Assembly (NCBI RefSeq): GCF_036345995.1
Contig: NZ_CP107796.1
Span: forward strand, 5,084,001-5,148,000
Direction of reading: 5' to 3'
Length of the DNA stretch: 64,000 nucleotides
From: Streptomyces sp. NBC_00557
GTDB taxonomy: Bacteria; Actinomycetota; Actinomycetes; Streptomycetales; Streptomycetaceae
The notes under the pieces are model-generated. The model saw only the letters and a list, made by a program, of their open reading frames with translations, made no database searches and was not told where the DNA came from. Shown here piece after piece: positions 8,796 to 15,454 of this stretch (its first letter is position 1; every line of letters starts with the position of its first letter). Made by a program: the position numbers and the translations under genes.

Positions 8796-9177
8796 CGCCC
8801 TGCGCGCCCCCGGCTGCCGCCGCCAGGCCACCAAGCCGAACCGAGCCACCGGGGCCGGCCGAGTCACCGGGGGCCGGTCGAGCCACGAGGGCCGGCCGAG
8901 TCACCGCGACCAGCCGAGTCACCGGGACCGCCTGCTACCACAGCCGTCGGCGCCACCGAGGCCACGAGGCCTCCAATGCCACCGGCGCCACAAATGCCAC
9001 GGCGGACGATCAGGCCACCGTGGCCAATCAAGCCACGCGTTGGCCCGAATCGCACCTATAACAACAGCAAAACGGGGTATTCGGGGTCCACACCCGATAC
9101 CTCACGGCGCGACCTGCCGATCTCTGGATCTGCCGATCCGCCGCAGTATCGAAGCGTCCGGAGGAGGAGCCACCACG
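8796..9177. other. Intergenic with short CCGAGTCACC-type repeats
   Basis: Between 8832 and 8940 the motif GAGTCACCG/GAGCCACCG recurs about five times at roughly 20-bp spacing, and from 8940 to 9040 GCCAC(C/G) words recur. No coding potential stands out. GGGTAT at 9075-9080 resembles the -10 of the SigB-type stress promoters of Streptomyces, but a matching GTTT -35 is not well placed, so that reading is weak. This stretch is the upstream region of the DUF2267 gene. Confidence 0.5.
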
Positions 9178-9657
9178 ATGACCGTGACGACCCCGCAGCC
9201 GAGAACGACGATCCCGACCCCGTCCCCCCTGGTCACCCGCGACCGCGACACCGACACCACGCGCTGGCACGAACTGACCGAGAAGGTGCGCGAGGCGGGC
9301 CAGTACACCACGAGGGCCGAGGCGGAACGCGTGACACGCATCGTCCTCTCGGCCCTGGGCGGCCATGTGACCGGCGACGAACGCGTCGCTCTGGTGCAGG
9401 CCCTCCCCCAGGAGGCGGGCCGCGTGGTCGCCTCCCAGATCCCCGCCACCCATCCCCTCACCGCCAGGGAGTTCGTCGACTCGGTAGCCACCCGCATCGA
9501 GGGCGCGACCCCGGCGACGGCCCGCTGGGACGTCAGCTCCGTCCTCAGCGTCCTCGCGGACTGGGTGGGCGACCCCTTGACCACCGACCTCCTCGCCCAA
9601 CTCCCCCCGGGCTACGCCCTCCTCTTCGGCCGCGCGGACCTGGTCCCCACGGCCTGA
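9178..9657 (+). CDS. DUF2267 family protein
   Basis: 159 aa soluble protein. After a Thr/Pro-rich N-terminus comes a helical domain with the DUF2267 pattern: RAEAERVTRIVLSALGGHVTGDERVALVQALP..., then HPLTAREFVDSVATRIEG and a C-terminal DLLAQLPPGYALLFG. The family is often found beside Hsp20 and other stress genes but has no assigned biochemical role. A GAGGAGGAG ribosome site supports the ATG at 9178. Its pairing with the upstream hsp20 suggests a stress function; this is inference. Confidence 0.85.
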   Translation: MTVTTPQPRTTIPTPSPLVTRDRDTDTTRWHELTEKVREAGQYTTRAEAERVTRIVLSALGGHVTGDERVALVQALPQEAGRVVASQIPATHPLTAREFVDSVATRIEGATPATARWDVSSVLSVLADWVGDPLTTDLLAQLPPGYALLFGRADLVPTA

Positions 9658-9666
9658 CAAGGCACC

Positions 9667-9694
9667 GGGCGCCGCACACCACCGTGCGGCGCCC
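9667..9694 (+). terminator. Hairpin terminator after DUF2267 gene
   Basis: GGGCGCCGCAC (9667-9677) is perfectly repeated in inverse at 9684-9694 with a 6-nt loop, 9 bp after the stop codon. Confidence 0.75.
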
Positions 9695-9995
9695 GCCGCG
9701 TCCCCCCCTCCTCCCCAGCAAGTCCGCCAATCCACCCGCCAAACCCCCACCGCAACCGCGCCCCCTCAGCCAACGACGCGAACGCCGCGCCCCTGGGCCC
9801 AACTCCGCCAGGCCGCCCACTTTCCAGGGGCCGCCTGCTCGCGGAGGCACGACGCTGAACAAGGAAGCGGGCGGTCCCACGGCAGCCTCCTAGGGCAAGC
9901 TCCGCCTCACCTACGCCTCACAAGGCACCGATTCCGCGAGGGGGCGTGATCCGGGAGCGGGCCGCCTGCGCTGGGCTGCGGCTCGCCTCCGGCGG
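9695..9995. other. Left edge of accessory island, no gene seen
   Basis: About 300 bp of C-rich sequence with open frames but no recognisable protein on either strand. It separates the conserved stress genes from the DUF397 gene. ACAAGGCACCG occurs here (near 9919) and just after the DUF2267 gene (near 9657), too short to call an attachment site. Confidence 0.4.
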
Positions 9996-10217
9996 CTACT
10001 GGTGCATTGCAGACTGAGAACGCTGCACGGCACTGGTGATGAACCACGTCCACGCAGACGTTGAGACGGCGACACGGGCGCTGTCAGGGCGCTTCGAGTC
10101 CCGTATCAGCACGCCCCCCGGTACGAGGGCCGTCTCCACACACTCGGTCGCGTTGCCGCCGCTGTACGACGACTTGAACCAGACGAGATCGGCGTGGGGC
10201 TGGTGGCCGGCGGTCAT
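9996..10217 (-). CDS. DUF397 protein (WhiJ-partner type)
   Basis: 73 aa. DUF397 proteins are small acidic partners of WhiJ-like HTH regulators in Streptomyces. The diagnostic segments are WFKSSYSGGNATECVETA near the N-terminus and LIRDSKRPDSA in the middle, followed by AWTWFI. The start abuts the stop of the upstream HTH gene (10217/10218), implying translational coupling. It probably tunes that regulator's activity during development. Confidence 0.9.
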   Translation of the reverse strand: MTAGHQPHADLVWFKSSYSGGNATECVETALVPGGVLIRDSKRPDSARVAVSTSAWTWFITSAVQRSQSAMHQ

Positions 10218-11063
10218 TTACAGCTCCTTGCGGGCACGGTGGATCAGGCTGGAGGAGGCCTCCATGTCCAACGCTTGTGCGCGCAGGTACTCGAACGCAA
10301 GTCTGTATCGCTCAAGTTCCTCGTCCTTCTCCAGGAAGAGGGACCCCGTGTGGAAGTCGACGTAGACCACATCGAGAGTCGGCTCCCGGCCGCCGATGAT
10401 GACGAAGCTGCCGAGTGCCGCGGCGTGAGCGCCTTTGGAAAAAGGCAGCACTTGCAGCGTGATGTGCGGAGACTCGTTGGCTTCAAGCAGGCGGTCGAGT
10501 TGGTGCCTCATGATCTGCGGGGAGCCGACAACCCTCCGGATGACGGACTCGTCCAGGATGGCCCACAGGCGCAGCGGCTTGGGACGCGAGAGGATCTCCT
10601 GCCGCTTCATACGGATGTCGACCAGCCGCTCGATCTCCTCCGCTTCCAGGGGCACTTCGTTGGCCTTCTGAAGAGCGGTGCTGTAATCGCGGGTCTGAAG
10701 CAGCCCTGGGACGTAGACACAGGAGAAGTGGCTCTCCCCGACCGCCTCGTCCTCAAGGGTGAGCAGCAAGTTCATACTCTCCGGGATCGAGTCGGCGAAG
10801 GTGTTCCACCACCCCTGCTGCTTCGCATCCTTTGCGAGCCCGACAACGGCCCGCCGTTCCGCCTCGGTTGCGCCGTACTCCCGGCACAGGGCATCGACAA
10901 CGATCCACTTGACCGGCCCCGCCTGGGTCTCATATCGGCTGACCGTCGCCTTCGATACGCCGACGAGCAGTCCGGCCTCCTCAAGCGTCAGCCCCTTCCG
11001 GGCGCGCAACTTGCGCATCATGGCACCCAGTTGCCGACGCCGTGTTGTGGTCCGTTCGGACAT
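10218..11063 (-). CDS. WhiJ-like HTH regulator with DUF5753 domain
   Basis: 281 aa. An N-terminal Xre-type HTH covers about residues 12-70, with LRARKGLTLEEAGLLVGVSKATVSRYE. A DUF5753 (Scr1-type) domain fills the rest: FSCVYVPGLLQTRDYSTALQ, then RQEILSRPKPLRLWAILDESVIRR. These proteins are developmental and antibiotic regulators that pair with DUF397 proteins. The gene forms an operon with the DUF397 gene downstream and is divergent from an HATPase gene, the standard three-gene unit. GAGAAG/CTTCTC repeats in the shared intergenic region may be its operator. Confidence 0.9.
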   Translation of the reverse strand: MSERTTTRRRQLGAMMRKLRARKGLTLEEAGLLVGVSKATVSRYETQAGPVKWIVVDALCREYGATEAERRAVVGLAKDAKQQGWWNTFADSIPESMNLLLTLEDEAVGESHFSCVYVPGLLQTRDYSTALQKANEVPLEAEEIERLVDIRMKRQEILSRPKPLRLWAILDESVIRRVVGSPQIMRHQLDRLLEANESPHITLQVLPFSKGAHAAALGSFVIIGGREPTLDVVYVDFHTGSLFLEKDEELERYRLAFEYLRAQALDMEASSSLIHRARKEL

Positions 11064-11157
11064 GCGGCTCCTTCGCCGTGTGCCGGGCGGCGGCCCGGAA
11101 GACGCTCATCAGGCTAGGTAGCCCAATGCAGGCCCACCATCAGCTTCACCCGATCGA

Positions 11158-11192
11158 TTCTCGTGAGAAGTTACACAGCAAGACTTCTCGTG
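11158..11192. promoter_or_regulatory. Candidate operator between WhiJ-like and HATPase genes
   Basis: TTCTCGTGAGAA (11158-11169) and a second TTCTCGTG (11185-11192) form a direct repeat. GAGAAG (11165-11170) and CTTCTC (11184-11189) form an inverted repeat with 13 bp between. It lies in the divergent region, 90-125 bp from either start, and is a plausible autoregulatory site. Confidence 0.45.
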
Positions 11193-11282
11193 TGCCATGC
11201 TCGACAGCAGACCGCTACGCACAGCAGCCGTTCGGATACGGCGGGCGCAGGCATGTGCGTGCCCCGGGAGTGAGGATTGGCC

Positions 11283-11915
11283 ATGTCCGTCCCCGAAACG
11301 ACTGATTGCCGGCTCCGCTGCGTCCTGCCGTTCGAGGCCCTGCCCGGCGAGGTGACGCTCCTGCGAAGAGCTGCCGCAAAGCAGCTGAGTAGGTGGGGCA
11401 TGCCGGTCGCTGTCGACGAGGCCGAAGTCATCGTCACAGAATTGGCGACAAACGTCGTCAAGCACGTGGGTGAGGGCACCTCAGCGACGTTGGTGCTGGA
11501 GTGGAGGCGCGACCGGCTACGGCTGGAGGTCCACGACAGGAGCCCTGCCCTGCCGTCTCCCCGGGGCGCAGACTGCTATGAGGAGTGCGGCCGAGGCCTG
11601 CATCTCATCGCAGGCCTGGCCATTGACTGGGGTGCGGTTCTCACCGCTGCCGGCAAGGCGGTCTGGTGCGAGGTGCCGCTCACCGTGGAGGCGGGCTGCC
11701 GTCGCATCGAGCGGGCCGCCGAGGTTCTGGAGAGGTACCAGTGCGACGAAAGCGGCGCAAGCCGGCACGGGCGGAGCCGCGATGCCGGCCTTGATGAGTC
11801 AGCGGTCGAGCTGATCGCTGACCTGCTCCACTGGACTGCTGTCCGTGGGCACGACCCGGACGACATCCTCGACCGGGCTCTCATGCACTACGAGGCCGAA
11901 GCGGAGGCGGCCTGA
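11283..11915 (+). CDS. HATPase anti-sigma/RsbW-like protein
   Basis: 210 aa. The GHKL-type ATPase domain covers about residues 10-135. Its N box is VIVTELATNVVKHVGEG, and a G1-like box CYEECGRGLHLIAGLAIDWG follows. Such proteins bind ATP and act as anti-sigma or switch kinases. The C-terminal 70 residues (ESAVELIADLLHWTAVRGHDPDDILDRALMHY) form an extra helical module not in minimal RsbW. ATG 11283 is preferred to a TTG at 11277 because GTGAGGA sits just upstream. It is the third member of the WhiJ-type unit. Confidence 0.88.
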   Translation: MSVPETTDCRLRCVLPFEALPGEVTLLRRAAAKQLSRWGMPVAVDEAEVIVTELATNVVKHVGEGTSATLVLEWRRDRLRLEVHDRSPALPSPRGADCYEECGRGLHLIAGLAIDWGAVLTAAGKAVWCEVPLTVEAGCRRIERAAEVLERYQCDESGASRHGRSRDAGLDESAVELIADLLHWTAVRGHDPDDILDRALMHYEAEAEAA

Positions 11916-11939
11916 TACGCAGAGCGCGCTGCCGGCGCA

Positions 11940-12923
11940 CTACTTAAGCGCGGCTCGCAGTATAGCGCCGGCATCATCTGCCGCCCCTTCCTCGTGCAGT
12001 TCCAGGGCTACTGCCATAACATCCTGCTTCTCTTGGTCCCGGCCGTAGACATGGATGAGGTCATCGGCCAGCCGGTCCCGCTCGAACTGCCGGAGCCCTA
12101 CCACGACATGCGCGGTCTCGGCCGGGGTCAGCAGCTCTGTTGCGCTCTGCCGGAGAAGGGTGAAGGCGAGGTCCTCTCGGCCGGAGCTGTCTAGCTCTCT
12201 AGCCTGCGTCACCAGCTGTCGCGCCGCCGACAGATCCTTCATGCTCTGCTGCCGGTCCCTTCGCTGAGGGGGGACCGGCAGCAGAGCCCTGGCATTCCGT
12301 GCCGCTTCCAGACGATCTCGTAGGCCGGCTTCAGCGGTCAGCCCTTCAGCCTGCTGAGCCTTCAAAGCCGCCACTGCTGCCCGCAGTCGTGCGGCTTCTC
12401 TCCTGGCCGACCGCAGCCGCGCAGCATCCTGTTTCCGCTGCCGTTGACAGGCTTCCTGTTCGCGTTGGTGTGCCATGCATGCGGGACAGGGGGCGTCGAG
12501 TTGTTGGGTGAGTGAATCGATTCGTCCGCCCAGTTCCGTGCAGTGCTCGCAGCCTCGCCGCTCGCCAGCGGCGCTGGCATGGAGGGCGAGCAGTGTCTCG
12601 GAACTGATGCTGACGTCCTGGCCGCTGGCGGCTGCGTCAGCGCAAGCCTCCTTGTACAGACGCTCGACGAAACTTCGACTCGGAACCCTGTCGCGGTTCA
12701 GGTACCGCGACAACATATCCGCGGTGCAACCCAGTCGTTTCGCCGCCTGCGCCTGCGTAAGCCAGCTTTCTGCTGGTTTGTCCAGGTTTTCGGAGTCCAG
12801 TAGGCGGCACAGTGCCCGCAGCGCCAGGGCGAGTTGCCGTTTCCTGGGAGGTATGTCGTCGGAGAACCCCTTCGTGGGGTCGAGCCAACGAGGCCAGGCC
12901 GTGCTGCTTCCGGCGAATGACAT
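11940..12923 (-). CDS. HTH, double-CxxC, coiled-coil protein of unknown function
   Basis: 327 aa; I do not recognise a named family. Residues 55-90 form an HTH (LTQAQAAKRLGCTADMLSRYL). CEHC (125-128) and CPAC (146-149) could together bind a zinc ion. A long charged coiled coil follows (about 150-225, REQEACQRQRKQDAARLRSARREAARLR), then a helical C-terminal domain from about 235. The layout suggests a DNA-binding protein with a dimerising stalk and a sensor tail. It is divergent from the DNA-targeting cassette, with prominent inverted repeats between them, and may regulate or belong to it. Confidence 0.75.
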   Translation of the reverse strand: MSFAGSSTAWPRWLDPTKGFSDDIPPRKRQLALALRALCRLLDSENLDKPAESWLTQAQAAKRLGCTADMLSRYLNRDRVPSRSFVERLYKEACADAAASGQDVSISSETLLALHASAAGERRGCEHCTELGGRIDSLTQQLDAPCPACMAHQREQEACQRQRKQDAARLRSARREAARLRAAVAALKAQQAEGLTAEAGLRDRLEAARNARALLPVPPQRRDRQQSMKDLSAARQLVTQARELDSSGREDLAFTLLRQSATELLTPAETAHVVVGLRQFERDRLADDLIHVYGRDQEKQDVMAVALELHEEGAADDAGAILRAALK

Positions 12924-12931
12924 GCGGTTAC

Positions 12932-12963
12932 CCCATCCCTTGGCTGCTCAGGCAAGGGATGGG
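12932..12963 (-). promoter_or_regulatory. Inverted repeat covering the ribosome site of the HTH gene
   Basis: A perfect 11-bp inverted repeat, CCCATCCCTTG (12932-12942) and CAAGGGATGGG (12953-12963), has a 10-nt spacer and begins 8 bp upstream of the ATG at 12923. Read on the minus strand, the GGGATGGGG that must serve as ribosome site lies within or next to one arm. It could be an operator or an RNA hairpin limiting translation. Confidence 0.55.
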
Positions 12964-13265
12964 TGTCAGCCCAACCTCTGCCTGCGACTGGGCAATTGTG
13001 CCTCAAGGGCTGCGCCGCTGCTCCTGTAATTCCTGCTTCCTCGAGGGGTTGGACTTGCTATTTGCGAGCAAGTCCAACCCCTCGGAGTTGCTTTACCCGG
13101 GCAAGCTGAGAAGGGGCTGGACGCCAGACCGTCTAGTGGTGTCAGCTGGATAAGCCGCTGAGAAGCGGGGGGAACGCGGAGTCCAGCACTGTGTACTGTC
13201 AGTTGCAGTTGCCGCACTCTCCGAAATAGAGGGCGTGCCATTGGCACGAGTTCACGGAGGCGTTA
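12964..13265. other. Divergent control region of the accessory cassette
   Basis: This noncoding region separates the minus-strand HTH gene from the plus-strand cassette. It holds the perfect 18-bp inverted repeat described separately. Closer to the cassette, TTGCAG (13203-13208) and TAGAGG (13227-13232), 18 bp apart, could be its promoter; this is a weak match. GGAGG at 13256-13260 is the ribosome site of the first cassette gene. Confidence 0.45.
13042..13084. repeat. Perfect 18-bp inverted repeat
   Basis: CGAGGGGTTGGACTTGCT (13042-13059) is exactly complementary to 13067-13084, leaving a 7-nt loop ATTTGCG. There is no T-run, and it lies between the 5' ends of two divergent genes, where a terminator is not expected. 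It could be a strong regulatory hairpin, a small-RNA element, an operator or a remnant of mobile DNA. Confidence 0.8.
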
Positions 13266-13967
13266 GTGGAGGAAATCCCATCCTTTCGGGACAAGAAGTT
13301 CGGCAGCATGGTGCGGGCAGCGCTGTGGTTGGTCACGGTGGTAGGGGAGGGAAACATCTTCACCAAGGCCCAGCTGCGCGAAGCGTTTCCCGACGTCGCG
13401 CAGATCGACCGCAGGCTGCGGGGCCTGCGTGACCACGGTTGGCGTATCGACACGAGCCGCGACGACCCTTCCCTGCTTCAGCAGGAACAGCGGTTCGTGA
13501 CCAGGGGTGCTGACGTCTGGATCCCTGGCAAGTCGAAGGCGCCGAAGCACAAGGCCAGCCTGACCGCCGCCCAGCGTGCGAAGGTTCTTCAGGACGACAA
13601 CCACCTGTGCCGGTCCTGCGGCATTGGGGCCGGCGAGGCGTACGAGGACGGCGCCGGAATTGAGCTTGCCAAGCTCAACGTCTCCCGTCGTAGGGTGCTC
13701 CACCCCGATGGGACGGTTGACCACCAGCTCGTTACCGAGTGTAAGAGGTGCGGGACGGGAGGCGGCACTGACCGTGAGGTTGACCTTGGTGCCCTGCTGG
13801 AACTTGTAGAGAACCTTTCTCCGGTGGAGAGGCGCCTGTTCGCCAAGTGGATTGAGTCCGACCGGCGCTCGTTCAGCCCGATCGAGAAAATCTGGGGCAT
13901 CTACCGGACGCTGCCGCAGGAGTCGCGCTTCGCACTGGCGCAGGCCATCGATGGCATGGCCGACTGA
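13266..13967 (+). CDS. Winged-helix plus HNH-like zinc protein
   Basis: 233 aa. Residues 1-75 look like a winged helix (IFTKAQLREAFPDVAQIDRRLRGLRDHGW). From about 103 an HNH/zinc-ribbon-like core begins: RAKVLQDDNHLCRSCG (Cys115, Cys118), then RVLHPDGTVDHQ (His146, His153) and ECKRCG (Cys159, Cys162). The Cys pairs fit the structural zinc of HNH nucleases. The usual His-Asn-His order is not clean, so nuclease activity is uncertain. A helical tail follows. A GTG start with GGAGG 5 bp upstream makes it the first gene of the cassette, 53 bp before the ParB-like gene. Confidence 0.7.
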   Translation: MEEIPSFRDKKFGSMVRAALWLVTVVGEGNIFTKAQLREAFPDVAQIDRRLRGLRDHGWRIDTSRDDPSLLQQEQRFVTRGADVWIPGKSKAPKHKASLTAAQRAKVLQDDNHLCRSCGIGAGEAYEDGAGIELAKLNVSRRRVLHPDGTVDHQLVTECKRCGTGGGTDREVDLGALLELVENLSPVERRLFAKWIESDRRSFSPIEKIWGIYRTLPQESRFALAQAIDGMAD

Positions 13968-14020
13968 TCCAGGACCGGCAACAGAAGCTGACAGCACCGG
14001 ACAGAAAGGACGGGGAAAGA

Positions 14021-15454
14021 ATGCTGCGGGAATACCCGCTGCCGCCGCGGGCGGAGCAGTTCAGTGAGCTGATCAAAAAGAGGCTTGAAGAGGTGAGAGC
14101 TGCCGGGGGTACCCGGGAGACTGTCACAGTCGACCTGAACGGGCAGCAGATCCATGTCGATGTGATCGACCTCCCGTTGAACGACCTCTACCTCAATCCG
14201 CGTACCCACCGGATTCGTGCCCAGCGCACCCACAAGCCGGATCAGGACCGGAACCTGGATGAGGAACCCTACGGGGAAGCCGGCCAGGAGTACCTGCGCA
14301 GCCTGCTCCAGGCCAAGCCGTCCGACCCGGAGTTGCGGGACCCCGACTTCGACAAGCTCAAGGAAGATCTGGACAAGTTCGGCCAGAACGAGCCTGGGCT
14401 GGTCACGTACCACGGTGTACTGGTGAACGGTAATACCCGTGCCGTCGCGCTACGGGAGCTGGGCAAACAGTCGATGAGAGTGGGCGTGCTTCCCTCGTCG
14501 TTCACTCAGGCGGACATCGACGCTGTGGAGCTGGCACTCCAGCTCCGCCAGGACCAGCGGCGGGACTACTCCTACATCAACCGGTTGATCGCCATGGAGG
14601 AGCAGGCGGCGATGGGCCGAACGCCGGAGCAGATCGCCAAGGAGTTCCGTATCCGGACGGCGACGTACCACCAGGAGCGTTGGATCCTCAGCACGATCAA
14701 GGAGTTGAACGACCGCAGCGCGAGCGGCGGAGGCGTCGGGCTGAGACTGGTTGACTGGGAAGGGGCACAGGAACGGCTCAAGGAACTCCAGCGGCTTTAC
14801 ACGAAGCTGGAGAGCCTGGACAAGGACCAGGCCGAAATCCTGAAGGAGCGGCGTCTGGCGGCGATCCTTCTCAACTTTTCGAAGACGGACGTCCGTCTGA
14901 TCGATGAGACGTTCCTGACGGAGGGGTACCTGGAGAAGGAGCTGCCGACGGAACTGGCGGACTTCCAGACGGCTGCTCAGCCCGCGTCGGTGTCCATCCC
15001 AGGGTTGGGCCTGGAGGTGCCGGCGGCCTCGTCGGCCGTATCGGCGGCCCGTGCGCTGAACGACCGTATTCTCCGGGCGGCGGCGACTGTCCGTAACACG
15101 ACGGCGGACCTGCCCGACAGCGAGAGGGCCTCCGCTCAGGCGCTACTCGACCAGGCCAAGGATGCCTTCGACCGGGCGATCGAAAGCTCTGGCCGGGATG
15201 CCCGGCTCCGTAAGCGCAAGCAGCTCGCGCCGGCCCGGCTCGCGGACGCGTGCGCGAACATCGACCAGTGCGTTATCGAGCTGGTCCAGGCGCGCACCTC
15301 GAACAGCCTGGACGAGGAGGCCTTCGACGAGGCCGTGCTCAGGCTCCGGGGCAGTCTGCGGAAGCTTGCGCAGCAGGCCGGTCGTGGGATCCCGAATCCC
15401 GGCGACGGTGTCTCCTGGCTCCTCGCCGCCGTCACTGCGGAGGGCACCCGGTGA
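14021..15454 (+). CDS. ParB/Srx-fold protein with HTH
   Basis: 477 aa. The N-terminal domain (about 40-150) has the ParB/sulfiredoxin pattern: VDVIDLPLNDLYLNPRTHR, then GLVTYHGVLVNGNTRAVALRELG, where NGNTR (136-140) replaces the usual GxxR nucleotide loop. An HTH-like segment follows (MGRTPEQIAKEFRIRTATYHQERW, about 205-230), then a long helical C-terminal half. The fold occurs in ParB CTPases and in nucleases and DNA-modification proteins. It is not a chromosomal ParB: no parA partner is adjacent and it sits in front of a helicase. Its TGA overlaps the helicase GTG by 4 bp, so the two are probably made in stoichiometry. Confidence 0.78.
   Translation: MLREYPLPPRAEQFSELIKKRLEEVRAAGGTRETVTVDLNGQQIHVDVIDLPLNDLYLNPRTHRIRAQRTHKPDQDRNLDEEPYGEAGQEYLRSLLQAKPSDPELRDPDFDKLKEDLDKFGQNEPGLVTYHGVLVNGNTRAVALRELGKQSMRVGVLPSSFTQADIDAVELALQLRQDQRRDYSYINRLIAMEEQAAMGRTPEQIAKEFRIRTATYHQERWILSTIKELNDRSASGGGVGLRLVDWEGAQERLKELQRLYTKLESLDKDQAEILKERRLAAILLNFSKTDVRLIDETFLTEGYLEKELPTELADFQTAAQPASVSIPGLGLEVPAASSAVSAARALNDRILRAAATVRNTTADLPDSERASAQALLDQAKDAFDRAIESSGRDARLRKRKQLAPARLADACANIDQCVIELVQARTSNSLDEEAFDEAVLRLRGSLRKLAQQAGRGIPNPGDGVSWLLAAVTAEGTR

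Noticed and set aside
8832..8940. Spaced repeats resembling a CRISPR array
   Set aside because: Units are about 10 bp, imperfect, with spacers of about 10 bp, and there is no cas gene nearby.
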